55,007 nucleotides of DNA from Syntrophales bacterium (GTDB taxonomy: Bacteria > Desulfobacterota > Syntrophia > Syntrophales > UBA2210), in assembly GCA_023228425.1 (NCBI GenBank), contig JALOBE010000019.1:1-55007 (forward strand), in the 5' to 3' direction. Under the pieces are notes generated by a model. That model did no database searches. It was not told where the DNA came from and saw only the letters and a list, made by a program, of their open reading frames with translations. The position numbers and the translations under genes were made by a program. This document shows positions 42,775-50,422 of the stretch, in pieces. Position 1 is the stretch's first letter. Each line of letters opens with the position of its first letter.

Positions 42775-43209
42775 TCACGGGCGTCCCCGTCCGGGTATGT
42801 CGAAGCGCTCTATGACGTCCATGTAGAACTGTTCCAGGTCGGGCAGGTTGTGCGTAAGTATCGACTTGAGGATGTCTTTGTCTATTTTCCGGTAATCGTG
42901 AATGGCGATGTTTCTGAATCCTGTCATGGCTTTCATTTTCCCGGCCATCGACGCTGATATGACATTCGACTGGTGGAGCAGATCAAAATGCTCCCTGATT
43001 GTTGCGGGCAATCCAAGTCCTTCCGAGGCGACAACATGGGAAGCGAGATCGATGGCGGCCTGGACGGCTCGCTGCAGGTTGAGAACGAAAATATCTTCCC
43101 TGTCTATATCCTCAAGGCTGTCGGGGTCACCTTTGGTGGTGTCCTGAATGCGCTTCAGGCAACGCTGGATGATAGCAACCTTCGCGAGGACAATGTCGCT
43201 TTCAGGCAT
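42775..43209 (-). CDS. hepT: HepT-like HEPN ribonuclease toxin
   Basis: This 144-residue all-helical protein of the DUF86/HEPN family carries the RNase motif RX4HXY as R99-N-I-A-I-H104-D-Y106. HepT toxins dimerise to cut RNA and are neutralised when the partner MntA adds AMP to the tyrosine of this motif. The gene starts 8 bp inside the end of the nucleotidyltransferase gene, in the usual MntA-HepT coupling. Confidence 0.9.
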   Translation of the reverse strand: MPESDIVLAKVAIIQRCLKRIQDTTKGDPDSLEDIDREDIFVLNLQRAVQAAIDLASHVVASEGLGLPATIREHFDLLHQSNVISASMAGKMKAMTGFRNIAIHDYRKIDKDILKSILTHNLPDLEQFYMDVIERFDIPGRGRP

Positions 43210-43594
43210 GGATTCTTCCTCTGTGGATGTTTTTTTCGATTTCCCGGCGCTGGTACTTCAGGTCTTCATATTCGTTGACGGTGCGGGTGAAAAACGCTTC
43301 ATAGGCCCTTCCGCGCCGGATGAGGGGGATCCCCTTTTTCAGCACCTGCATACGGATAATCGGCGACGCATCGTTGAGAAGCACCAGGTCGATTTCCCTG
43401 CCTGTCGCCTGTTCCAATGCCTGGCGGATAGCTTCGACCCGTTCCCGCGAAGGCGCCTCTCGAAACAGCAGAGCGATATCGAGGTCGCTTGCGGGAGTCT
43501 CCCGTCCTGCGGCGGCCGATCCAAACAGGAAGGCCAGGACAATGTCGTCATGCCTTTCGACCTGTGCCTTTGCACTGTTCTCAAAGGATTGCAT
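43202..43594 (-). CDS. mntA: MntA-like nucleotidyltransferase antitoxin
   Basis: This 130-residue minimal nucleotidyltransferase has GSX10DXD exactly as G25-S26 ... D37-L-D39 (FLFGSAAAGRETPASDLDIAL), the metal and triphosphate site. D73 (IDLVLL region) is the likely third acidic residue. It would AMPylate the HepT tyrosine and so disarm the toxin. It is first in the leftward pair. A REP-like direct repeat begins about 80 bp to the right. Confidence 0.9.
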   Translation of the reverse strand: MQSFENSAKAQVERHDDIVLAFLFGSAAAGRETPASDLDIALLFREAPSRERVEAIRQALEQATGREIDLVLLNDASPIIRMQVLKKGIPLIRRGRAYEAFFTRTVNEYEDLKYQRREIEKNIHRGRIHA

Positions 43595-43671
43595 GGTGGA
43601 ATGCTCCCGCTGCGCGAATTACCGCGTTGACTATACGATCTTTACGGACGGGCTTCAAGGGTAAAAGCCAG

Positions 43672-44029
43672 CCCTGGAGGGACGTACTTAACTATTTAAC
43701 TTACTCCCGATGTAACAGGCTCTGGGACGCGCCGTCCCCGGCCCGGCCGGGTCACAGACCGGCTCTGAAGGCGTCAAGAACAACCCGGACCACCAGAAAA
43801 CAGCGAAACAACCAGGAGCCGACACAGCCTTCTTTTTCATGGGCCCGTGCCGCCACGGAAGAGAAACGATTCCTCGTCGCTTCACTCGCCTGATCAATCA
43901 CGTCCTGCAGCCCGGACCGGCACAGGCCATTGCTATTTCAGGCGCGTCGCTGTAAAAAGAAAGCTCCGGTCCGCCCGGCATCCGTAGCTCTTGTGCTATC
44001 TTTCCCAAACCTTCGGCCGTTGCCGGCCC
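43672..44029. repeat. Direct repeat (left copy) flanking the EcoRII-type island
   Basis: The 358-bp stretch runs from CCCTGGAGGGACGTACTTAA to GGCCGTTGCCGGCCC and recurs at 47410-47765. By eye about seven substitutions or small gaps separate them, around 98 percent identity. It contains the REP-like core and CCGCCACGGAAGAGAAA. No gene is seen inside. Confidence 0.93.
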
Positions 44030-44033
44030 CCTT

Positions 44034-44124
44034 AATCCACCACCAAAACAATAAAAATACCTCGTTGGCCCTGTAATAACAGGGTGACAGGCTATCTTTG
44101 TTTGAAGAAAGATGGTGGTGGATT
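44034..44124. repeat. Long inverted repeat with inner hairpin
   Basis: AATCCACCACCA (44034-44045) and TGGTGGTGGATT (44113-44124) are perfect 12-bp inverted arms. Between them CCCTGT-AATA-ACAGGG (44069-44084) forms a second stem. This could be a structured RNA or a single-strand recombination site; no family is recognised. Confidence 0.6.
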
Positions 44125-44150
44125 TAGGCCTTGCCTTCGGCTGGTACTTG

Positions 44151-44172
44151 TGTCAATGGAGAACCATTGACA
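44151..44172. other. Perfect 9-bp hairpin upstream of the methylase gene
   Basis: TGTCAATGG-AGAA-CCATTGACA. It is followed by ACAGGGGACTTTCACCCC and a tract up to 44290 with no coding frame. Confidence 0.55.
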
Positions 44173-44323
44173 GGATTCATGTACAGGGGACTTTCACCCC
44201 ATAAGTTCACGCCCATGCCGGACGTACACAAGCGCCTGGACGCAGACGGGCTAAAAACAGCGCCCGCTGGTCAGGCGTAGCGTTAAAGCAACGAATCACA
44301 ATCGTATTCAGGCAGAATTGCGC

Positions 44324-44352
44324 TTGCAAAAGGGACAGAAAGCGGACATAAT
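44324..44352 (+). promoter_or_regulatory. Sigma-70 promoter of the methylase-Vsr-endonuclease operon
   Basis: TTGCAA (44324-44329), 17 nt, CATAAT (44347-44352), 30 nt before the methylase ATG, with GGAAGGA as the ribosome site. GAATCACAATCGTATTC at about 44294 is a weak palindrome that could be an operator for the methylase's own HTH. Confidence 0.65.
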
Positions 44353-44382
44353 AGCCGAAAATAATCCCGGAAGGAAGCTGCC

Positions 44383-45642
44383 ATGTACCAACCTGCCCCT
44401 CTAGATCTGCTTCGTACCGCAAGAACCAGATTTACACAGAAGCAACTAGCTGAAATTCTTGAAGTTGATGTAAGAACCATTCGGCGTTGGGAAGTTCGGG
44501 AAAACGACCCTCCAGCATATCTTTCTGACGCAATCAGACAAAGAATCCTCCCATTGGTGGACGGAGCTGCCAATGACAACGCCGCATTCAGGTTCATTGA
44601 TCTTTTCGCCGGTATTGGAGGCATTCGTTTGGGTTTCGATGCACATGGCGGGCACTGTGTGTTTACAAGCGAATGGAACAAATTTGCACAGAAAACCTAT
44701 CTTGCCAACTTTCCGGAAACCCCCAATCACACATTTATCGGCGACATAACGAAGGTTGATGAAAAGGATGTGCCTGATCATGAAATATTGTTGGCCGGAT
44801 TTCCTTGTCAACCGTTCAGTATCGCCGGCGTATCCAAGAAAAACGCCTTGGGTAGACCGCATGGTTTTGAATGCACCACACAGGGAACACTTTTTTTTGA
44901 TGTGGCCAGAATTATCGCGGGGAAGAAACCAAAGGCCTTTTTATTGGAAAATGTCAAGAATCTTCTTTCTCATGACAAGGGGAATACCTTTAAGGTCATC
45001 CTGCAGACTCTCCGTGACGAGCTTGGTTACGAGGTTCATTACAAGGTGATTGATGGACAGCATTTTGTACCGCAACATCGTGAACGTATTTTGATCGTCG
45101 GCTTCAATGGCAAAACGGGGTTTACCTGGGATGATTTATTGCTGCCAAAAAAGGGCTCCATAACACTATCCTCTATTCTTCATCCCCAGGATGGCACAGA
45201 GGCACCCGAAGAACCGTACACCACAGGAAAAGACGCAACAGTAAACAGCAAGTACACATTAACCCCGAAACTATGGAAATACCTGCAGGACTATGCAAAA
45301 AAGCACCGACAGGCAGGTAACGGGTTCGGCTTTGGTCTCGTGGATAGTGATGATATAGCAAGAACGTTGTCAGCGAGATATTACAAGGACGGTTCTGAAA
45401 TACTTGTATCGCAGGGAAAGCGGAAACGACCACGACGCCTTACACCTAGAGAGTGTGCAAAGTTAATGGGCTTTCCCGACAGCTTCATTATTCCGGTAAG
45501 TGATACGCAAGCCTACCGACAATTTGGTAACAGTGTGGTTATGCCCGCCATAAAAGAAGTGGCCCGTATAATGGTGCCGCATGTTCAAAGACTGTGTGAT
45601 GAAGAGCGTGGTGCTATCAAGCAGGTATCATTGTTTTCATGA
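44383..45642 (+). CDS. dcm: Dcm-like DNA (cytosine-5) methyltransferase, predicted CCWGG
   Basis: This 419-residue protein has an N-terminal HTH (about 18-38; FTQKQLAEILEVDVRTIRRWE) and a full C5-methylase core: motif I DLFAGIGG (73-80), IV GFPCQPFS with catalytic C142, VI ENV (189-191), VIII QHRERI (231-236) and X QFGNSVV. Long stretches read like E. coli Dcm (FTSEWNK, AGVSKKN-LGR-HGF, RTLSARYYKDG-EIL, RPRRLTPRECA-LMGF), so the CCWGG target is likely. The HTH suggests self-repression, as in EcoRII and SsoII methylases. The stop overlaps the vsr ATG (ATGA). Codon use is more AT-rich than the chromosome to the left. Confidence 0.95.
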   Translation: MYQPAPLDLLRTARTRFTQKQLAEILEVDVRTIRRWEVRENDPPAYLSDAIRQRILPLVDGAANDNAAFRFIDLFAGIGGIRLGFDAHGGHCVFTSEWNKFAQKTYLANFPETPNHTFIGDITKVDEKDVPDHEILLAGFPCQPFSIAGVSKKNALGRPHGFECTTQGTLFFDVARIIAGKKPKAFLLENVKNLLSHDKGNTFKVILQTLRDELGYEVHYKVIDGQHFVPQHRERILIVGFNGKTGFTWDDLLLPKKGSITLSSILHPQDGTEAPEEPYTTGKDATVNSKYTLTPKLWKYLQDYAKKHRQAGNGFGFGLVDSDDIARTLSARYYKDGSEILVSQGKRKRPRRLTPRECAKLMGFPDSFIIPVSDTQAYRQFGNSVVMPAIKEVARIMVPHVQRLCDEERGAIKQVSLFS

Positions 45643-46085
45643 CGGATGTAGTTGATTCGGAAACACGTAGCAGGATGATGTCTGGTATCCGAGGGAAGGA
45701 TACCAGACCTGAACTGGAAATTAGACACCAATTACACAGGCTTGGATTCCGATACAGGCTTCATGACAAGCAGTTACCAGGGAAACCGGATATCGTCCTA
45801 AAAAAATACCATGCAGTAATATTTGTACACGGTTGTTTTTGGCACCGACATAACTGCCATTTGTTTAAATGGCCAAAGACACGCCCAGAGTTCTGGAAGG
45901 AAAAAATCAATCGCAACCACGAAAATGACCTTAAAGCACTTCAGAAGCTCAAATCCTCTGGCTGGCGAGTATGTATAGTCTGGGAATGCTCAATAAAGGG
46001 TGCTGAGAAGAATATACAAGAAATTGCAAAAACCATAGCGCGTTGGTTGAAAAGCAATAAACCCGTGCTGGAGATTTCAGAGTGA
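45639..46085 (+). CDS. vsr: Very-short-patch repair endonuclease
   Basis: This 148-residue protein nicks 5' of T in T:G mismatches that arise from deamination of methylated CCWGG. SRMMSGIRGKDTRPE at the N-terminus, D51 (GKPDIV) and FVHGCFWH (62-69) with H64 and H69 match the E. coli enzyme, whose D51 sits at the same number. It overlaps the methylase gene upstream and the endonuclease GTG downstream, each by four bases, so the three are one translationally coupled operon. Confidence 0.95.
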   Translation: MTDVVDSETRSRMMSGIRGKDTRPELEIRHQLHRLGFRYRLHDKQLPGKPDIVLKKYHAVIFVHGCFWHRHNCHLFKWPKTRPEFWKEKINRNHENDLKALQKLKSSGWRVCIVWECSIKGAEKNIQEIAKTIARWLKSNKPVLEISE

Positions 46086-47317
46086 AAAAAGGTTATTTGT
46101 CACAGTATTTCGAGGGCGTGGCAGTCAAAACATTGAGTACTGTAGAAGCAGATGTACTTACTTCCAATCAGCATGAGTTTAACGGAGTAGAAGGACTACG
46201 AAATATCCTCGGCGAACCGGAGGGGAAGGAAAGGTATCCGGCAAAATTTCTGTATCTGACGGATAGCGAAGATGAGCCTGTTATGGAAGAAGGGTTTCTT
46301 ACATGGTATGACGCCAGACAAAGGGCCCGCCTGGAACGTGGAGTAATGCGACGGGAGTACAGGCTCTACTTCCCCACAAATCTTGTTTCACAATGCGGGA
46401 ATGCGGGAGATATCCTTGTAATTGCAAAACGACCGGATAAAACACTGCTTTCAATCGTTGCGGAAGCCGGGACAACAATATCTCAGCAGATTCTGTGGCT
46501 GTTTGGTGTTTCAGACTTGTCTCATCCGGGATTTTCTGTCCGTGATGAACTCGAAACGGAACAGGATCGTATCGAGTTTGCGTCCAGATTTATTCTGGAA
46601 AGCATTGGAATACCGGTCGAAATTTCAGAAGACACATATCTTGATGAAATGATCAGGAAATTTTCGGGTGGATTTCCGACAACCAGAGAATTTTCAGCCT
46701 TCGCCAGAAGCACGCTGTCTGATATTCAGGCCCAAGATGATCGCGATGAAGTTCTTATGGCCTGGATGGAAAGAGAGGAAATACTTTTTCGTACTCTCGA
46801 AAAACATATTATCGGCGAAAGGCTGTCGCAGGGATTTGATGGTGATGTAGACGGGTTTATATCATTTTCCTTGTCTGTACAAAATCGTAGAAAAAGCCGT
46901 GCCGGCCTTGCGCTTGAGAATCATCTGGAAATCATGTTCAGGGAATGCGGCGTTCGTTATTCACGAACGCCTGTTACCGAGAACAAATCAAAGCCAGACT
47001 TTATTTTTCCAGGGGAAAATGAATATCACGACAAAAACTTTGATTCTTTACGCCTTACGATGCTGGGAGTCAAATCATCATGCAAGGACAGGTGGCGGCA
47101 AATACTCGCTGAGGCAGATCGCATTGAAAGGAAGCATCTGCTCACACTGGAGGCAGCGATAAGCAAAGGCCAAACTGATGGAATGCAGTCAAAGAATTTG
47201 CAGTTGGTTCTCCCGCGTATGTTGCACTCTACATATTCCGAAGAACAACAAAGCTGGCTAATGGATGTAACAGCGTTTACGGATCTTGTTATGGAACGAC
47301 AGAGAGATCATGGATAA
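46082..47317 (+). CDS. EcoRII-like type II restriction endonuclease
   Basis: This 411-residue protein is close to EcoRII (404) in length. The N-terminal half would be the DNA-binding effector domain typical of type IIE enzymes. The C-terminal half has the EcoRII-C signature: RRKSRAGLALENHLE (269-283), then PDFIFPG with D306 and VKSSCKDRW (330-338), which carries the catalytic lysines. KHLLTLE and LHSTYSEEQQSWLM follow. It should cut before CCWGG when unmethylated, matching the Dcm-like methylase. The start is GTG inside the vsr stop (GTGA). The EcoRII family is recognised by motif, not by alignment. Confidence 0.92.
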   Translation: MKKGYLSQYFEGVAVKTLSTVEADVLTSNQHEFNGVEGLRNILGEPEGKERYPAKFLYLTDSEDEPVMEEGFLTWYDARQRARLERGVMRREYRLYFPTNLVSQCGNAGDILVIAKRPDKTLLSIVAEAGTTISQQILWLFGVSDLSHPGFSVRDELETEQDRIEFASRFILESIGIPVEISEDTYLDEMIRKFSGGFPTTREFSAFARSTLSDIQAQDDRDEVLMAWMEREEILFRTLEKHIIGERLSQGFDGDVDGFISFSLSVQNRRKSRAGLALENHLEIMFRECGVRYSRTPVTENKSKPDFIFPGENEYHDKNFDSLRLTMLGVKSSCKDRWRQILAEADRIERKHLLTLEAAISKGQTDGMQSKNLQLVLPRMLHSTYSEEQQSWLMDVTAFTDLVMERQRDHG

Positions 47318-47409
47318 ATGCTCTAATCGGGCAGCCGGTGGGATGCGCCCCCCAGCCCCCACACCACCCGGCGTGCGGGTCCGCACCGGGCCGACCCTGG
47401 AGGGACGGA

Positions 47410-47765
47410 CCCTGGAGGGACGTACTTAACTATTTAACTTACTCCCGATGTAACAGGCTCTGGGACGCGCCGTCCCCGGCCCGGCCGGGTCACAGACCGG
47501 CTCTGAAGGCGTCAAGAACAACCCGGACCACCAGAAAACAGCGAAACAACCAGGAGCCGACACAGCCTTCTTTTTCATGGGCCCGTGCCGCCACGGAAGA
47601 GAAAGGATTCCTCGTCGCTTCACTCGCCTGATCAATCACGTCCTGCAGCCCGGACCGGCACAGGCCATTGCTGTTTCAGGCGCGTCGTTGTAAAAAGAAA
47701 GCTCCGTCGCCCGGCATCTGTAGCTCTTGTGCTATCATTCCCAAACCTTCGGCCGTTGCCGGCCC
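47410..47765. repeat. Direct repeat (right copy) flanking the EcoRII-type island
   Basis: Pairs with 43672-44029. It is preceded by an extra GGACGGACCCTGGAGGGACG partial duplication and by GTGCGGGTCCGCACC at about 47375-47390. Recombination between the copies would release a circle of about 3.74 kb carrying the methylase, vsr and endonuclease genes. Confidence 0.93.
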
Positions 47766-47808
47766 ATGAACAGCTTGCCTTATGGTAGGCGGCGTGATAG
47801 GTTCAGGC

Positions 47809-48129
47809 ATGGATCTGAATCAGAACAACTTGAAATCATCGGACAATCTCAAGATACTGCTTCCCGTGGTCGGCCACCTGTTCTGGTGGGTTCCCAGGGA
47901 AGACAGGGCCGGCTTGAGCGTCGAGGCAGTTGTCGAGGCCGTACTCAGCAACGGTGATGAAGAAATGATCCGGCTACTTTTCAACACAGTGGGCGTCGAC
48001 ACGGTGGCTGACATATTCTACCGGCAGGTTTCAGGACAACGAACCAATTACCGCCCCAGAACGATTAACTTTTTCAGGCTCTACTTTCAGAGGCATGCGA
48101 AAAGAAATACTGAATCCGGATCAGACTGA
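47809..48129 (+). CDS. DUF6922-like partner of an AbiEii nucleotidyltransferase
   Basis: This 106-residue protein starts MDLNQNNLKSSDNLKILLPV. It has the pattern of small proteins encoded just before AbiEii-type toxins: LFWWVPREDRAGLSVEAVVEAVLSNGD (LFWD-V-P-x-x-L-x like), then a helix and RPRTINFFRLYF. These proteins are probable antitoxins or target adaptors. The frame overlaps the nucleotidyltransferase gene by 35 nt. The ribosome site is weak. Family assignment is by resemblance only. Confidence 0.68.
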   Translation: MDLNQNNLKSSDNLKILLPVVGHLFWWVPREDRAGLSVEAVVEAVLSNGDEEMIRLLFNTVGVDTVADIFYRQVSGQRTNYRPRTINFFRLYFQRHAKRNTESGSD

Positions 48130-48712
48130 GCTTCTGCCTCTCCTCAGAGCGTTCGCCCGGGACTATTATCTGGCGGGCGGCACGGCTATTGCCCTTTATC
48201 TCGGACATCGCCGATCAATCGATTTCGATCTTTTCACGACAGGGGGAATAAAGAAGCAATCAATCAAGAAAACAATCGACAACCATAACCGCCTGGTCAC
48301 CGATCTTCTCTTTGAGGATTCCGACCAGATTCACCTTGTGATCGACGGCGTAAAAGTCACCTTTTGCTCCTTTCCCTATGACATTGAAAAGTCAGTCACA
48401 TTCGAAGACTATATTGACCTTCCCGATCTCCTCACCCTTGCGGCAATGAAGGCGCTAGCCCTCGGCGGCAGGGCAAAATGGAAAGACTATGTGGACCTGT
48501 ACTTTCTTTTGAGGGATCACTTTTCCCTTCACCAGGTTTCCATGCGTTCAAAGGATCTGTTCGGCGCTTTTTTCAATGAGAAGCTTTTCCGTGAGCAACT
48601 GTGCTACTTCGCCGATATCGACTATTCAGAAAAGATCGCCTTTGTCGCACAACCGGTGCCTGACAGTGAAATCAAGCAATTTCTCAGAGACGTGGCAACA
48701 ACCGGCTTCTAG
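48095..48712 (+). CDS. AbiEii/AbiGii-family nucleotidyltransferase toxin
   Basis: This 205-residue protein has GGT (28-30) and D43-F-D45 (HRRSIDFDLFT), the nucleotidyltransferase metal site, and the AbiEii-type helix AAMKALALGGRAKWKDYVDLYFLL. Relatives add nucleotides to the acceptor stem of tRNA, stopping growth during phage attack or stress. It is paired with the small upstream gene. A REP-like direct repeat begins on the base after the stop codon (48713). Confidence 0.85.
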   Translation: MRKEILNPDQTELLPLLRAFARDYYLAGGTAIALYLGHRRSIDFDLFTTGGIKKQSIKKTIDNHNRLVTDLLFEDSDQIHLVIDGVKVTFCSFPYDIEKSVTFEDYIDLPDLLTLAAMKALALGGRAKWKDYVDLYFLLRDHFSLHQVSMRSKDLFGAFFNEKLFREQLCYFADIDYSEKIAFVAQPVPDSEIKQFLRDVATTGF

Positions 48713-48901
48713 TAGGGGGGACGTACTTAACTATTTAACTTACTCCCGATGTAACCGGCTCGGGGACGCGATGTCCCTCCGGGATTCTTAAAAACACCTT
48801 GCAATCCCTTTCCTTTTTTGCCATAGATTTTACCTGAATCTGCCACACACTCACAGTCTTGCCTAAACCGATAACGATAACGGCGACGGCGATACAACCA
48901 C
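48713..48901. repeat. REP-like direct repeat, left copy of the SLOG cassette
   Basis: The 189-bp stretch runs TAGGGGGGACGTACTTAACT to ACGGCGATACAACCAC and recurs at 49936-50124 with a single visible difference (TTAACTATT versus TTACCTATT). It contains a run of quasi-repeats ACCGATAACGATAACGGCGA. Frames on the minus strand here are produced by that run and are not genes. Confidence 0.95.
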
Positions 48902-49084
48902 CTTTCGCGACCCATTTGCTCGAAGATGGATACGACATTCGGACAGTGCAAGGGCTTCTCGGCCACAAGGACGTAAAACAACCATGGTGTATACGCACGT
49001 TTTGAACCGCGGCGGCACAGGCGTGAGAAGTCCTGTGGATGGATTGCAGGAGGTACCATGCGGGGCTTATATAGAAACCATATA
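48902..49084 (+). pseudogene. Integron-type integrase remnant, 3' end (copy 1)
   Basis: It reads SFATHLLEDGYDIRTVQ then GLLGHKDVK, a one-base loss (GTAAAACAACC where GTAAAAACAACC is expected), then TTMVYTHVLNRGGTGVRSPV and a short tail to a TAA at 49082. This is the C-terminal signature of integron integrases, including the catalytic His (LLGH) and Tyr (VYTHVL). Only the last 60 or so codons remain, and they are fused to the repeat on the left. Confidence 0.82.
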
Positions 49085-49239
49085 AACCGCCGAATATGTG
49101 TCAACGATGACGTAACACCCTGAATGTACGGAAGCATCGTCGATCGGCATCCGGGGGTATATGCCGCGATCGGACAAGCGCGGCGCCTTATAAAGAAACT
49201 GTGTAAACATTCTCGGAAGTCAAGAAGAAGGAGTCAGAC
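49085..49239. other. Stretch between integrase end and phosphoribosyltransferase remnant
   Basis: About 155 bp without a gene. A hairpin GCCGCG...CGCGGC lies near 49163-49185. No attC consensus core site was found. Confidence 0.4.
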
Positions 49240-49368
49240 GTGTCGATTCAGCTGGAGGGAAATTGGAAGCGTGGGCTCGCGTTCGACGTTCACACCTTGA
49301 GTAGCACTTACCTGGGCGTCAAAGATGTCTTTGTACTAACGATGACAAAGACAAGGAGCAAGAGATGA
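49240..49368 (+). pseudogene. Phosphoribosyltransferase-like gene with internal deletion (42 codons left)
   Basis: From a GTG with GAAGGAG 9 nt upstream, the frame reads VSIQLEGNWKRGLAFDVHTL then SSTYLGV, which looks like the N-terminus of ComF-like phosphoribosyltransferases (a Q-L-x-G-x-W-x-x-G-x-A-x-D-x-H-T core). It then jumps to DVFVLTMTKTRSKR, which looks like the C-terminal strand of the same family. The catalytic middle (about 150-200 codons) is missing, yet the frame is kept and the stop still overlaps the next gene by four bases (ATGA). I infer an in-frame internal deletion; the peptide cannot be an enzyme. Confidence 0.65.
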
Positions 49369-49925
49369 CATCCGTATTCGTAGCAGGCTCTCGAAAACTT
49401 GGGCGACTTAATGACCAAGTCCGAGAGCGGTTGGGAAATATCATTGCAGGGTCCTACCGAGTCTTTGTTGGTGATGCCGACGGTGCCGACAAGGCGATTC
49501 AATCCTTCCTTTCCGAACAGAAATATGAAAACGTTGTGGTCTTTTGCTCTGGGCCCAAATGTCGTAATAATTTAGGAACATGGCCGACGCACAACGTTGA
49601 CGTCCCATCTGGAATTGCCGGAAGAGCGTTCTACACATACAAGGATGTAGAAATGGCCGAAGGTGCGGATTACGGCCTAATGCTTTGGGATGGAAAGAGT
49701 TCAGGAACAATTAACAATGTGATAGAGCTACTTAAGAGACATAAGAAATCTTTGGTTTACTTCTCTCCAAAAAAAACTTTTATCTCTGTAACCTCCCTGA
49801 ACGACTTGGAGGCACTTTTGGCCAATTGTTCTCCTGATAATCTCGATGTAATAAAAAAGAAAGTTGGCCTTAAGTCTCAGCTCAGGGAAATCGCGCAGTC
49901 AAGCCAGTCCGCGCTTAACTTCTAA
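49365..49925 (+). CDS. SLOG-superfamily protein (nucleotide-ligand sensor or enzyme)
   Basis: This 186-residue protein has a Rossmann-like SLOG core: FVAGSR (5-10), GDADGAD (36-42) and MLWDGKSSGT (106-115), the three phosphate/ribose-binding loops. The C-terminal 45 residues are charged and helical. SLOG proteins bind or cleave nucleotide-derived ligands and recur in anti-phage and stress modules; YspA-like members share GSR and G-x-A-x-GAD. It is translationally coupled to the phosphoribosyltransferase remnant, suggesting a former two-gene nucleotide-handling module. It lies between 189-bp direct repeats. Confidence 0.8.
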   Translation: MTSVFVAGSRKLGRLNDQVRERLGNIIAGSYRVFVGDADGADKAIQSFLSEQKYENVVVFCSGPKCRNNLGTWPTHNVDVPSGIAGRAFYTYKDVEMAEGADYGLMLWDGKSSGTINNVIELLKRHKKSLVYFSPKKTFISVTSLNDLEALLANCSPDNLDVIKKKVGLKSQLREIAQSSQSALNF

Positions 49926-49935
49926 CAGGAACCCA

Positions 49936-50124
49936 TAGGGGGGACGTACTTACCTATTTAACTTACTCCCGATGTAACCGGCTCGGGGACGCGATGTCCC
50001 TCCGGGATTCTTAAAAACACCTTGCAATCCCTTTCCTTTTTTGCCATAGATTTTACCTGAATCTGCCACACACTCACAGTCTTGCCTAAACCGATAACGA
50101 TAACGGCGACGGCGATACAACCAC
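49936..50124. repeat. REP-like direct repeat, right copy of the SLOG cassette
   Basis: Pairs with 48713-48901, 188 of 189 bases alike by eye. It begins 10 bp after the SLOG stop codon. Confidence 0.95.
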
Positions 50125-50422
50125 AGACACATCAAGCCGCGCCAACCGTATACGATACCGCTGCCGACCCATAAGTGCAGAGCCACTATCCGAGATGGGG
50201 ATCGGTCTGCCGTGGGAGGTGAAGGAGGGGTGTCCGGTGTCGATCCTCTTCTGGGAGATTCACGCCGGAACCATGGCTACATTCAATATCTTGGAATCGT
50301 TGAGGAATCGGATGGTGGTAGAAATATAAGACCGGATCACATTCCCTCAAAGCGTCTTCGCACACGTAAAAGATTTAGGATTTGAAGGGAAGCCGGACCA
50401 GCAATTTTCGGTTAGGGAATTG
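50125..50422. other. Gene-free stretch upstream of the second integrase fragment
   Basis: About 300 bp. No continuous frame with recognisable similarity. It may be decayed upstream integrase or cassette DNA. Confidence 0.4.

Noticed and set aside
47318..47409. Fragment of a group II intron (CACCACCCGGCGTGCGGGTCC tract)
   Set aside because: The tract resembles sequence often seen near group II intron maturases, but no maturase, domain V or exon-binding sites are present, so it cannot be supported.
48713..50186. Minus-strand frames with YRRRRYRYRFRQ strings
   Set aside because: They arise from the GATAACGATAACGGCGACGG quasi-repeat inside the direct repeats; the same string appears in both copies in different contexts without a proper start.
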